Below are positions 29,901 to 38,011 of a stretch of 64,000 nt of DNA, one piece after another. The notes beneath the pieces were generated by a model, which saw only the letters and a list, made by a program, of their open reading frames with translations, did not search any database and had not been told where the DNA came from. The stretch spans positions 812,476-876,475 of the forward strand of contig NZ_LMEI01000007.1 of the NCBI RefSeq assembly GCF_001426585.1. Reading direction: 5' to 3'. This stretch comes from Streptomyces sp. Root431. Its GTDB lineage: Bacteria > Actinomycetota > Actinomycetes > Streptomycetales > Streptomycetaceae. Numbering within the stretch: position 1 is the first letter of the stretch; every line of letters begins with the position of its first letter. A program made the position numbers and the translations under genes.

Positions 29901-30793
29901 CCGACCGCGAGCTCCTCCGCTACGCCGCCCTCGCCCTGCTCGCCCGCCCCGCCGACCAGGCCCTCCACGGCCCCGCTCTCGGCCTGCTCGTCCGCGACCC
30001 GCACACCCGCGCCCGCCACCTGCCCCGCGCCATCGCCGAGCCCCGGGTGCCCGCGTCCGCCCTCGCCGAGGCCCTCGCGACCCACCCGGGGCCGGTCCTC
30101 ACCGCCTTCCGGTCCCGGCTGCACGGCACGGGCGAGGAGGCCGCCGCCGCGCTGCGCGCCCTCGCCGAGATCGACACGCCCGCCCTCACCCGGCGCGTCG
30201 CCGCCCTCGTCCGCGACTACGTCGCCCGCCTGCCCGAGGGCGCCGGGCACGTCGCCCGCTACGTCGACCGGCGGTTCGAGGACGGCCCGGCCGCCCGGGC
30301 CGTCCTCTTCCCGCTCGTCTCGGGGCTGATCCGGGGCCGCCCGGCCGCGGTCCGCCGTGCGCTCGCCCCGGTGCTCGCCGCGCCCGGCACGGGCGCCTCC
30401 CGTCATCTGCGGGCCGAGCTGCTCGACGTCCTCCTGGAGCACGAGCGGTACGAGGCGGAGACCGGCGAGTTCTCCGTCCTGGACGCCCTTCTGACGGCCG
30501 CCGCCGAGGGCGCGGGGCAGCGCAGCGAGCCCCGTACCCGGGAGCTCGTCCACCGGGCCGCCGCCCTGTACACCCGTACCCCCGAAGGCGCCGGACGGCT
30601 CGACCGGGCCCTGTCCGGGCTCTCCCGCGACCGCCCCGGCTTCGCCGTCCTCCTCATCGGATGGACCGTCGCCGTACCGGGGGAGTGGGCTCCGCTGCTC
30701 GGCCCCGAGACCGTCCGGGCGCTGCGGAGCCCCGGCACTTCCATGCCGATGCGTACCGACGGGCGTGGGCATGGCAGTCTTAGACCTGCGTAA
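26927..30793 (+). CDS. Pseudo-trypsin domain fused to P-loop NTPase and helical-repeat region
   Basis: A 1,288-residue multidomain protein with no signal peptide or membrane helix. Residues 1-~205 follow the trypsin-like fold (GTGFLADHHGTVVTSHEAV…SGLALVRTEG…GRAAGGPVLD). The His position reads Glu (E37, with H36 just before), the Asp position Gly and the Ser position Ala (A149), so proteolysis is unlikely. An NTPase domain follows, with Walker A GAPGTGRTT (256-264; Arg replaces Lys) and Walker B LLVVLDGPEE (D345). Residues ~585-700 are a Gly/Ser-rich linker. The rest is Ala/Leu-rich helical repeats, HEAT- or TPR-like. The architecture resembles STAND-type signalling proteins. Its position between truB and ribF appears conserved in Streptomyces. 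Confidence 0.8.
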   Translation: MGRGDLATLVEICDPAGRPRGTGFLADHHGTVVTSHEAVDGLARVVLHAPGDLTWLAEAEAVTALPESGLALVRTEGLGVRPVALATRPEIEPGTYVRIAAHGWREARVLGPAAVTYTASDRFHVLADALELAIGTEGAEALRIGGRAAGGPVLDTATGTVVAVLGTALHGERPAAGYAVPLRPDGPLAALLRRNAATVPAYGPDLNLAGILELTATSTGPAREPDPWPEPVERPECVREFARFTAGESLVLAVVGAPGTGRTTALAALCARRARGVAPAPTVRLRGADLRAEDHSLADAVGRALRQAGRIVAASGALGDTATATPERAASLAREAGRPLLVVLDGPEEMPPLLAHRLADWTAATEQWLRAHGARLVTACRPEHWDLAGALYDPRVLHRPATPSGDGLPAALVLGPYTEAEARAVRQGYGIGETDLAEADARHPLALRLLAEVRAALPGEVPGRPGREEIFTAHLDLMCLRVAVRVAAGSRPLVRGTAVRLLAARVAGQVHEAARRCLGPGHGVLDRASFEELFPWREGWASAVLTEGLLVPAGSGYRFAHEELADWLQSAHLDLDAALDALVHSRGGGTGRAGRGTAEGSGALAGPGLGLGPGSGAAAGGDVGRWFGAGSGGDAGQWFGAGSGAGSGSASGSGTGSASGSASGSGSGYGADSTGGVDLRAGSSPGGALVSLGSAPVPVSVPDRGVVPPAAADVPRQRTAADDEPSADHLPVPRHRIGPVLQALLRLHREDGPAALAARLAALVDSLDRFADAAWGADGDSRARPHEHADAVWWAVRLLGETLRRVGDPRPYLPVLRFLADRIGGRRARHPVFAGFGTAFWQGLPLCEDERIDLLRRLVPADPPPGADADGDRCLDTVAGLLVADPRGVQPLLCRWFGDERPLPSAPHATVATAAQALLHTHRGLAVDDLCEALVSTAHPLADGLLAALAEDEPAALCRAVDRWAHDDGRPERRVAAAAYGHLVAGRLTAPADRELLRYAALALLARPADQALHGPALGLLVRDPHTRARHLPRAIAEPRVPASALAEALATHPGPVLTAFRSRLHGTGEEAAAALRALAEIDTPALTRRVAALVRDYVARLPEGAGHVARYVDRRFEDGPAARAVLFPLVSGLIRGRPAAVRRALAPVLAAPGTGASRHLRAELLDVLLEHERYEAETGEFSVLDALLTAAAEGAGQRSEPRTRELVHRAAALYTRTPEGAGRLDRALSGLSRDRPGFAVLLIGWTVAVPGEWAPLLGPETVRALRSPGTSMPMRTDGRGHGSLRPA

Positions 30794-30824
30794 TCGGCGA
30801 ACAGGCGGACGAGGAGCGGTCACA

Positions 30825-31790
30825 GTGCAGCGCTGGCGTGGCTTGGAGGACATCCCCCAGGACTGGGGGCGCAGCGTCGTCACCATCGGCTCCTACGACG
30901 GGGTGCACCGCGGGCACCAGCTGATCATCGGCCGCGCCGTCGAGCGCGCCCGGGAACTCGGCGTCCCCTCGGTCGTGGTCACCTTCGACCCGCACCCTTC
31001 CGAGGTCGTGCGGCCCGGCAGCCACCCGCCGCTGCTCGCACCGCACCACCGGCGTGCCGAGCTGATCGCGGGCCTCGGAGTGGACGCGGTGCTCGTGCTG
31101 CCGTTCACGGCCGAGTTCTCCCAGCTCTCCCCGGCGGACTTCATCGTCAAGGTGCTCGTCGACAAGCTGCACGCCAAGGCCGTCATCGAGGGCCCCAACT
31201 TCCGCTTCGGGCACCGGGCCGCGGGGAACGTCGCGTTCCTCGCCGAGCTCGGCGAGACGTACGACTACGAGGTCGAGGTCATCGACCTGTACGTCAGCGG
31301 CTCGGCCGGCGGCGGCCAGCCCTTCTCCTCCACCCTCACCCGCCGGCTCGTCGCCGAGGGCGACATGGCCGGAGCGGCCGAGATCCTCGGCCGCCCGCAC
31401 CGCGTCGAGGGCGTCGTGGTCCGCGGCGCGCAGCGCGGCCGCGAGCTGGGCTTCCCGACGGCCAACGTCGAGACCCTGCCGCACACGGCGATCCCGGCGG
31501 ACGGCGTCTACGCGGGCTGGCTGACGGCCGCGGGCGAGCGCATGCCGGCGGCGATCTCCGTCGGCACGAACCCGCAGTTCAACGGCACGGAGCGGACCGT
31601 CGAGGCGTACGCGATCGACCGCGAGGGCCTCGACCTGTACGGGCTGCACGTGGCCGTGGACTTCCTGGCGTACGTGCGCGGCATGCTCAAGTTCGACACC
31701 CTCGACGACCTGCTCCAGGCCATGGCGGCGGACGTGAAGCGGAGCCGCGAGCTGACGGAGACGTACGACCGGGAGAACCCCGCCTCCTAG
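30825..31790 (+). CDS. ribF: Bifunctional riboflavin kinase/FAD synthetase
   Basis: A 321-residue enzyme that phosphorylates riboflavin to FMN and adenylates it to FAD. The N-terminal nucleotidyltransferase domain has SVVTIGSYDGVHRGHQ and the C-terminal kinase domain has RGAQRGRELGFPTANV and NGTERTVEAYAID. The GTG at 30825 follows GAGGAG and matches the family start. It lies 31 bases after the pseudo-protease gene. The frame stays open for 49 codons after its TAG stop (see findings). Confidence 0.95.
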   Translation: MQRWRGLEDIPQDWGRSVVTIGSYDGVHRGHQLIIGRAVERARELGVPSVVVTFDPHPSEVVRPGSHPPLLAPHHRRAELIAGLGVDAVLVLPFTAEFSQLSPADFIVKVLVDKLHAKAVIEGPNFRFGHRAAGNVAFLAELGETYDYEVEVIDLYVSGSAGGGQPFSSTLTRRLVAEGDMAGAAEILGRPHRVEGVVVRGAQRGRELGFPTANVETLPHTAIPADGVYAGWLTAAGERMPAAISVGTNPQFNGTERTVEAYAIDREGLDLYGLHVAVDFLAYVRGMLKFDTLDDLLQAMAADVKRSRELTETYDRENPAS

Positions 31791-31840
31791 GGGGCGGTCA
31801 CCGGGCGCCGAGGAGCCGGCTCGACGGGGACGCCGGTCCA

Positions 31841-31882
31841 GCCGGAGACCGTACCGGCCAAGCCGGAGACCGTACCGGCCAA
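31841..31882 (+). repeat. 21-bp perfect tandem duplication downstream of ribF
   Basis: Two identical 21-bp units begin at 31841 and 31862 (unit start GCCGGAGACCGTACC). In the ribF reading frame they encode a repeated PETVPAK. They lie after the ribF stop codon. Confidence 0.8.
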
Positions 31883-32011
31883 GCCCGAGGCGCCGGCGGC
31901 TCGGCCGGTGGTCGCACCGGCCGAGCCCGCCACACCGTGAGCTGAGCAGGCGGGGCCCGGCCCGCCAGACCTACCCCCCAGCCCAGCCCGTCGCCCCCCG
32001 AGGCGGCGGGC

Positions 32012-33040
32012 TCAGCCCGTCGTCTCCGGCTCCCGGTCCCGGGCCACCCAGTGGCACGCCACCGCCCGCGCCCCGCCCCCGTCGAGGACCGGGAGGCTCT
32101 CGCCCCGGCAGCGGTCCGCGACCTGCGCCGCCTCGCCCGAGGCGAGGACCTGGCAGCGGGCGTGGAAGCGGCAGCCGGACGGGATGCGGGACGGGTCGGG
32201 CGGCTCGCCCGTCAGTACCACCGGAGCGCCTTCGGACTCGGGAAGCACCGACAACAGCGCACGGGTGTACGGGTGCTGAGGATCCGTCAGGACGGACTCC
32301 ACCGGGCCCGTCTCCACGACCCGGCCCAGGTACATCACCGCCACCCGGTCCGCGATGTTCCACGCGAGCCCCAGGTCGTGCGTCACCACGAGGGCCGAGA
32401 GCCCGAGTTCGTCGCGCAGTCGCAGCAGCAGCGCCAGGATCTCGCCCCGTACCGACGCGTCGAGCGAGGCCACCGGCTCGTCGGCAACGATCAGTTCGGG
32501 TTCCAGGACGAGCGCGCCCGCGATGACCACGCGCTGCCGCTGGCCACCGGACAGCTCGTGCGGATAGCGCAGGAAGAAGCGCTCCGGCGGCCGCAGCCCG
32601 GCCCGCGCGAGGGCTCCGGCGACGGCCTCCCGCTCGTCCCCCGCGTACCCGTGGATCCGCAGCCCCTCCGCCACCGCGTCGTACACGGTGTGCCGGGGGT
32701 TCAGCGAACCGCTCGGGTCCTGGAGGACCAGCTGCGCCCGCTTCCGGTAGGCCTTGAGGGCCTTGGAGGTGTACGCGAGCGGCTGCCCGTCGAAGGAGAC
32801 CGTGCCCGATGTGGGCTTCACCAGGCCGAGCAGCGAGCGGGCCAGCGTCGTCTTGCCGCACCCCGACTCGCCGACGAGCGCGACGATCTCGCCGGCGCCG
32901 ATGTCCAGGTCCACGCCGTCCACCGCGCGGGCGGGCGCGCCGCCCCGCCGTCCGGGAAAGACGACGTGCAGCCCGTGTGCCGCGAGCAGGGGACCCGTGG
33001 GGGTCTTCGTGCCCGGGACGACCGTCGCGACGGTACTCAT
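32012..33040 (-). CDS. Peptide-type ABC transporter ATP-binding protein (OppF-like)
   Basis: A 342-residue ATPase that powers uptake of peptides or nickel-type substrates. Walker A is GESGCGKTT, the Q-loop is VLQDPSGSLNPR, the signature is LSGGQRQRV and Walker B is LIVADEPVASLD. The C-terminal oligo/dipeptide domain has a cysteine region (PSGCRFHARCQV…DRC…ACHW) typical of the OppD/F Fe-S-like tail. It is the last gene of a five-gene operon. Its ATG overlaps the upstream ATPase stop by four bases. Confidence 0.93.
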   Translation of the reverse strand: MSTVATVVPGTKTPTGPLLAAHGLHVVFPGRRGGAPARAVDGVDLDIGAGEIVALVGESGCGKTTLARSLLGLVKPTSGTVSFDGQPLAYTSKALKAYRKRAQLVLQDPSGSLNPRHTVYDAVAEGLRIHGYAGDEREAVAGALARAGLRPPERFFLRYPHELSGGQRQRVVIAGALVLEPELIVADEPVASLDASVRGEILALLLRLRDELGLSALVVTHDLGLAWNIADRVAVMYLGRVVETGPVESVLTDPQHPYTRALLSVLPESEGAPVVLTGEPPDPSRIPSGCRFHARCQVLASGEAAQVADRCRGESLPVLDGGGARAVACHWVARDREPETTG

Positions 33041-34002
33041 GACGTGCTCCCCACGTGTACGCAGGCGGCCCGGCGCCCCGCGCCCGCCTCCCGCAGTTCC
33101 TGGTCCTCCGCCGCGCACGCGTCGACCGCCACCGGGCAGCGGGGACGGAAGGCGCAGCCGTCCGGCAGGTCCGCCGGGTCCGGCGGGTCGCCCGGCAGGC
33201 CGCGCGGCGCCCGCCGGGACGCGAGGTCCCCGATCCGGGGGAACGCCGAGGACAGCGCCCGCCCGTAAGGGTGCTCGGCCGCCTCGTACACCGCCCGTGC
33301 CGGGCCCTCCTCGACGATCCGCCCCGCGTACATCACGGCCAGCCGGTCGCAGGTGTCGGAGAGGACGGCCAGGTCGTGGCTGATCATCAGGAGGCTGATG
33401 GACTGCTCGGCGACGAGCCGCTCGATCAGCCGCAGGATCTGCGCCTGGATCATCACGTCGAGCGCGGTCGTCGGCTCGTCCGCGACGATCAGCCGGGGGT
33501 CGCAGGCGAGCGCCATCGCGATCATCACGCGCTGCCGCTGCCCGCCGGACAGTTCGTGCGGATAGGCGTTCGCGCGGGCGGCGGGCAGGCCGACGTGGTC
33601 GAGGAGCTCACCCACGCGCTTGCGGGCCGCCGCCGGGGTCGCCCGGCCGTGCACGAGCAGCGGCTCGGCGATCTGGTCGCCGATCCGGTGCACCGCGTTG
33701 AGCGAGTGCATCGCGCCCTGGAAGACGATCGACGCGCCCGCCCAGCGCACGGCCCGCAGCCGCCCCCACGACATGGAGAGGACGTCCTCCCCGTCGAGCA
33801 GGATCTCGCCCCCGATCCGCGCCGAGGCCGGCAGGAGGCGCAGCAGCGCGAGCGCGAGCGTGGACTTGCCGCAGCCGGACTCGCCCGCCACACCCAGCTT
33901 GCTCCCCGCCTCCAGGGTCAGGTCGACCCCGCGTACGGCGGGCACGGCGGCGGCCCCGGAGCCGTACGTCACCCGCAGGTCCTTGATCTCAAGGAGGCTC
34001 AA
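33037..34002 (-). CDS. Peptide-type ABC transporter ATP-binding protein (OppD-like)
   Basis: A 321-residue ATPase subunit. Walker A is GESGCGKST, the Q-loop is [12 protein letters not shown], the signature is [15 protein letters not shown] and Walker B is [12 protein letters not shown]. The C-terminal [14 protein letters not shown]…CVHV region is typical of OppD. There is no in-frame ATG or GTG near the conserved start. A TTG overlapping the permease stop as TTGA fits best, and coupling to the permease would help the weak start. Confidence 0.9.
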   Translation of the reverse strand: MSLLEIKDLRVTYGSGAAAVPAVRGVDLTLEAGSKLGVAGESGCGKSTLALALLRLLPASARIGGEILLDGEDVLSMSWGRLRAVRWAGASIVFQGAMHSLNAVHRIGDQIAEPLLVHGRATPAAARKRVGELLDHVGLPAARANAYPHELSGGQRQRVMIAMALACDPRLIVADEPTTALDVMIQAQILRLIERLVAEQSISLLMISHDLAVLSDTCDRLAVMYAGRIVEEGPARAVYEAAEHPYGRALSSAFPRIGDLASRRAPRGLPGDPPDPADLPDGCAFRPRCPVAVDACAAEDQELREAGAGRRAACVHVGSTS

Positions 34003-34913
34003 CGCCCCACCCCCAGTTTCGGGTTGAGAACTGCCTCGACGGCCCGGCCGCAGAGGGTGAAGGCGAGCGCGACCAGCGCGATCGCGATGCCGGGCGGGGC
34101 CAGGTACCACCAGTGGCCGGAGGAGACCGCGCCCGCCTCCCGGGCGTCCTGGAGCATCCCGCCCCAGGAGACGACCGTCGGGTCGCCGAGCCCGAGGAAG
34201 GCGAGGGTCGCCTCGGTGAGGATGGCCGTCGAGATGCCGAGCGTGGTCTGCGCGAGCACCAGCGGCATCACGTTCGGCAGGACGTGCCGGCTCATGACGT
34301 GCCCGTGGCCGCCGCCGAGCGCGGTCGCCCGCTCGATGTACGGGCGGGACTCGACCGCGATGGTCTGCGCCCGCACGAGCCGGGCCGTCGTCGGCCAGGA
34401 GGTCACGCCGATCGCCAGGACCACCGTCCACATCGACCGGGACATGACGGTCGCGAGCACGATCGCGAGGACCAGCGTCGGCATCACCAGGAACCAGTCG
34501 GTGATCCGCATGACAACGGTCGAGAACCAGCCGCCGTAGTGCCCGGCGATGATGCCGACCAGGGTGCCGATGGCGACCGAGAGGGCGGCCGCGAGCAGCC
34601 CCACGAGCAGCGAGATGCGGGCGCCCCAGATCAGCAGGCCGAGCAGGGAGCGCCCGAACTGGTCGGTGCCGAGCGGGAATTCGGCGCTCGGTGACTCCAG
34701 GGCCGTGCCCGGAGCCTGCGTCACCGACTGGACGTCCGCGCCGACGGTCAGCGGGGCGGTGAGGGCGAGCAGCGCGATGAGGGCGAGCCCGGCGAGGCCG
34801 TAGAGCCCGGCGCGGTGGGTGCGGTACTGCTTCCAGAAGCGGGCCACGGAGGCCCGGCGGCGTTCCCACCGCAGCGAGGCCGCGGACGGCAGTGTCGACT
34901 CGGTCGAGGTCAT
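33999..34913 (-). CDS. Peptide-type ABC transporter permease (OppC/DppC-like)
   Basis: A 304-residue inner-membrane permease with six predicted helices. The first is near residues 35-55 (LYGLAGLALIALLALTAPL). The EAA-like loop ERATALGGGHGHVMSRHVLPNVMPL contacts the ATPases. GTDQFGRSLLGLLIWGARISL is the classic DppC start of the core. Its ATG overlaps the OppB-like stop by four bases (ATGA). The open frame upstream is a shadow of the neighbouring permease. Confidence 0.93.
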   Translation of the reverse strand: MTSTESTLPSAASLRWERRRASVARFWKQYRTHRAGLYGLAGLALIALLALTAPLTVGADVQSVTQAPGTALESPSAEFPLGTDQFGRSLLGLLIWGARISLLVGLLAAALSVAIGTLVGIIAGHYGGWFSTVVMRITDWFLVMPTLVLAIVLATVMSRSMWTVVLAIGVTSWPTTARLVRAQTIAVESRPYIERATALGGGHGHVMSRHVLPNVMPLVLAQTTLGISTAILTEATLAFLGLGDPTVVSWGGMLQDAREAGAVSSGHWWYLAPPGIAIALVALAFTLCGRAVEAVLNPKLGVGR

Positions 34914-35971
34914 CGGCCCACCCGGGGATCGAGCAGCGGATAGAGCAGGTCGGCGATCAGGTTCATCAGGATCATCGCGCCGGCGAAGACCACGAACAGG
35001 CCCTGGACGAGCGGCAGGTCGGGCACGCTCAGCGCCTGGTAGAAGAGGCCGCCGAGGCCCGGCCAGGAGAACACCGTCTCCACCAGGATCGAGCCGGCCG
35101 CCACATGACCCAGATTGATGAAGATCATGGTGACGGTCGGCAGCAGTGCGTTCGGCACGGCGTGCCGGCGCCGCACGACGTCGTCCCGCAGCCCCTTCGC
35201 CCGTGCCGTCGTCAGGTAGTCGCCGCCCATCTCGTCGAGGAGCGAGGAACGCATCACGAGCAGGGTCTGCGCGTAGCCGACGGCCACGAGCGTGACGACG
35301 GGCAGGACCAGGTGGTGGGCGACGTCGAGGACGTACGCGAAGCCGGTCTCGCCGGTCCCCGACTCCATGCCGCCGGTCGGGAAGAGCCCGGGGATGGGGC
35401 CCATGCCGACCGAGAACACGATGATGAGGAGCAGTCCGAGCCAGAACGACGGCACCGACCACAGGGTCAGCGCGAGTCCGGTGTTCAGCTTGTCGCCGAG
35501 ACCGCCGTGCCGCCAGGCCGAGCGGGTGCCCAGCCAGAGCCCGAGCGCCGAGTAGATCACCACGGCCACTCCGGTGAGCAGCAGCGTCGCGGGCAGTTTC
35601 TCCGCGATCAGCTCCCCGACGGGGGCGCGGAACTGGAACGAGGTGCCGAGATCGCCGCTCAGCGCCTTGGCGCAGTAGTCGGTGAACTGCTGCCAGAGCG
35701 GCAGGTCGAGCCCGAACTGGCGCCGGAGCGTGGCGAGTTGCTCGGCCGAGGTGGGCACGCCGTGGGTCATCGCCTTCACCGGGTCACCGGGGATGATCCG
35801 GAAGAGGAAGAAGCTGGTGACCAGGACCGCGAAGAGTGAGACGAGCGCGCCGCCCAGCTTCCCCGCCGCGTGGCGGAGATAGCCGAGGGAGGAACCGGTG
35901 CGGGATGCGCCGTCCGTGGCGCGGGCCTTCTCGGCCCGCGCCACGTCGGCGGGGGTGCTTGCCGTCGTCAC
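34910..35971 (-). CDS. Peptide-type ABC transporter permease (OppB/DppB-like)
   Basis: A 353-residue permease. The N-terminal ~35 residues are cytoplasmic. The first helix (ALVSLFAVLVTSFFLFRIIPGDP) and the FGLDLPLWQQF segment are typical of DppB. The EAA-like loop is TTARAKGLRDDVVRRRHAVPNALLP. Six helices are predicted. The GTG start lies three bases after the stop of the substrate-binding protein gene. Confidence 0.92.
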   Translation of the reverse strand: MTTASTPADVARAEKARATDGASRTGSSLGYLRHAAGKLGGALVSLFAVLVTSFFLFRIIPGDPVKAMTHGVPTSAEQLATLRRQFGLDLPLWQQFTDYCAKALSGDLGTSFQFRAPVGELIAEKLPATLLLTGVAVVIYSALGLWLGTRSAWRHGGLGDKLNTGLALTLWSVPSFWLGLLLIIVFSVGMGPIPGLFPTGGMESGTGETGFAYVLDVAHHLVLPVVTLVAVGYAQTLLVMRSSLLDEMGGDYLTTARAKGLRDDVVRRRHAVPNALLPTVTMIFINLGHVAAGSILVETVFSWPGLGGLFYQALSVPDLPLVQGLFVVFAGAMILMNLIADLLYPLLDPRVGR

Positions 35972-35974
35972 CGA

Positions 35975-37837
35975 CTACTCGCGGTCGTCGGCGGTGGTGC
36001 GGCGGCGCCGGGCGGCCCAGACGCCCACGCCGACCAGGATGATCGCGGCGGCGCCGATCCCGATGAACATCCCGGCGGACGAGCTGTCGTCCGCGTCACC
36101 GGACGCCGAGGCGGAGGCGGCGGGCACGGCGGACCACCAGCTCCAGTAGCCGTCCTGCCCCCACAGGTTGCCGGCTGCCTCCGGCATGGTCGTGATGGAC
36201 TTGATCTGGTCCGTGCGGTACGCCTCCAGGGCGTTCGGGTAGGCCATGACGTTCATGTACCCCGTGTCGTACAGCCGGGACTGCATCCGCTTCACCAGAT
36301 CCGCCCGCTTGGCGGCGTCGTACTCCACCGCCTGCTGCGCGTAGAGCGTGTCGAACTCCTTGTCGCAGATGAAGTTGTCGGTGGCGCCGCTGTCCTTCGG
36401 CGTCGCCGGGAGCGTGCCGCAGGTGTGGATCGACAGGACGTAGTCCGGGTCGGGGTTGACCGACCAGCCGTCGAAGGCGAGGTCGTAGTCGCCCTTGACC
36501 CACGGGTCGGAGACGCTGTCCAGGCACTCGACCTTCAGCCCGATGCCGAGCTTGCCCCACCACTCCTGGAGGTACTTGCCGATCGCCTTGTCGTTCGGAT
36601 CGGTGGCGTGACACAGGATGCGGAAGTCGAGGGCCTTGCCGTCCTTGCCGACCCGCTTGCCGTCGGCGTTCTTCCTGTACCCGGCGGCATCGAGGACCTT
36701 CTCGGCCCCGGCCGGGTCGTACGCCCGCTTCTGTGCGGTCTCCGGCTTCCAGAAGTACGAGCCGAAGCGCGGCGGGATGTACCCCTCGCCCTCGACGGCG
36801 TGGCCCTGGAAGACCTTGTCGACGATGGTCGTCCGGTCGACCGCGAGGAAGAGCGCCTTGCGCACCGCGGGGTCGAGCAGTGCCTTGTGGCCGTTGCCGA
36901 AGGTCTTGCCGTCCTGCGAGCGGGCGCCCGGGTTGGTGGCGATGGCGAAGAAGCGCCGGCCGGGAGCGTCGTTCACCTTGACGTTCTTCTGCGTCTTCAG
37001 CGCCGCCGCCTGGGCGGGCGTCAGGTTCGGTACGAAGGACACCTCGCCCTTCTGGAGGGCGGCGACGGCGGCGTCACCGTCCTTGTAGTACTTGAACACC
37101 AGCTCGTCGAACTTGGGTGCGCCCCGCCAGAACGTCTTGTTCGGCTTGAGCTTGATGTACTGGTCGACCTTGAAGTCGGTGATGACGAAGGGGCCGTTGC
37201 CCACGATCGGGAACTGCTGGTCGTTGTTGAACTTCGAGAAGTCCCCGACCTTCTCCCAGACGTGCTTCGGCACGATCGGCACGTCGAGCGCCGTCATCGT
37301 CGCCTGCGGCTTCTTCAGCTCGATGACGAGCGTCTGCGGGTCGGTGGCGGTGACCTTCTTGAAGTTGGACGTGAAGCTGCCGTTCGCGGTGGCGGCGTTC
37401 GGGTCCGTCATCATCTTGTTGAAGGTCCAGGCCGCGTCCTCGGCGGTCGCTGGCTGCCCGTCGGACCACTTCGAGTCCTTGCGGATCGTGTACGTCCACG
37501 TCAGCTTGTCCGCCGAGGGCGCCCACGCGGTCGCCAGACCCGGGATCGTCCGGGCGTCCTTCGCGTCGTAGTTGGTGAGGTACTCGTACGCCAGCCGGTG
37601 GATGCTGGTCGAGGTGAGCTTCTGGGCGAGGAACGGGCTCAGCGAGTCGATGCTCTGCGAGACGGCCACCGTGAGGGTGGTGCCGCCGCTCTTGGAGTCA
37701 CCGCCGTCGGACGGCGCCGCCTGCGCGGCCTGGGGGACGGCCGCGAGCGTGGTCGCGGCGACGCCCGTGGCGAGGAACAGCCGGAGGAGTCTTCGGGGAG
37801 AGGCCGGACGGGAAGGGACCTTCGTGACCATGACCAT
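35975..37837 (-). CDS. ABC transporter family 5 substrate-binding protein with C-terminal membrane anchor
   Basis: A 620-residue extracytoplasmic solute-binding protein (SBP_bac_5). A signal peptide (RRLLRLFLATGVAATTLAAVPQAAQAA) is followed by the binding domain (LTVAVSQSIDSLSPF…GLATAWAPSADKLTWTYTIRKDSKWSDGQPAT). There is no lipobox. Instead the C-terminus has a Ser/Ala/Asp linker, a membrane helix (MFIGIGAAAIILVGVGVWAA) and a basic tail (RRRRTTADDRE). The protein is therefore anchored from its C-terminal end. It heads the five-gene transporter operon. The ligand is unknown; relatives bind peptides. A GAGG lies about nine bases before the ATG. Confidence 0.9.
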   Translation of the reverse strand: MVMVTKVPSRPASPRRLLRLFLATGVAATTLAAVPQAAQAAPSDGGDSKSGGTTLTVAVSQSIDSLSPFLAQKLTSTSIHRLAYEYLTNYDAKDARTIPGLATAWAPSADKLTWTYTIRKDSKWSDGQPATAEDAAWTFNKMMTDPNAATANGSFTSNFKKVTATDPQTLVIELKKPQATMTALDVPIVPKHVWEKVGDFSKFNNDQQFPIVGNGPFVITDFKVDQYIKLKPNKTFWRGAPKFDELVFKYYKDGDAAVAALQKGEVSFVPNLTPAQAAALKTQKNVKVNDAPGRRFFAIATNPGARSQDGKTFGNGHKALLDPAVRKALFLAVDRTTIVDKVFQGHAVEGEGYIPPRFGSYFWKPETAQKRAYDPAGAEKVLDAAGYRKNADGKRVGKDGKALDFRILCHATDPNDKAIGKYLQEWWGKLGIGLKVECLDSVSDPWVKGDYDLAFDGWSVNPDPDYVLSIHTCGTLPATPKDSGATDNFICDKEFDTLYAQQAVEYDAAKRADLVKRMQSRLYDTGYMNVMAYPNALEAYRTDQIKSITTMPEAAGNLWGQDGYWSWWSAVPAASASASGDADDSSSAGMFIGIGAAAIILVGVGVWAARRRRTTADDRE

Positions 37838-37955
37838 AGGACGTGACCTCGTGTCGTGGATCTTGGGGGCGCCAACTGGTGAAGCGAAGGTCTATCAGCG
37901 GGGACCGACCGCGTCAACGATGCCTCAAACCCCTTGTGGACTGCGGGAATGCCAA

Positions 37956-37989
37956 GAGGCCCCGTATCGGACGACCGATACGGGGCCTC
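37956..37989 (-). terminator. Terminator after the EspI-like gene
   Basis: A perfect 15-bp stem (GAGGCCCCGTATCGG and its complement) with a 4-base loop lies 22 bases after the minus-strand stop. It separates the ESX block from the ABC transporter operon. Confidence 0.85.
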
Positions 37990-38011
37990 ATTGGTCGAGA
38001 CCTGTGACGCC

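Noticed and set aside
26630..30886. A 1,418-codon minus-strand frame opposite the pseudo-protease gene
   Set aside because: Composition is low-complexity Gly/Glu/Arg/Asp, and it crosses the truB end and ribF start. The plus-strand frame has recognisable domains.
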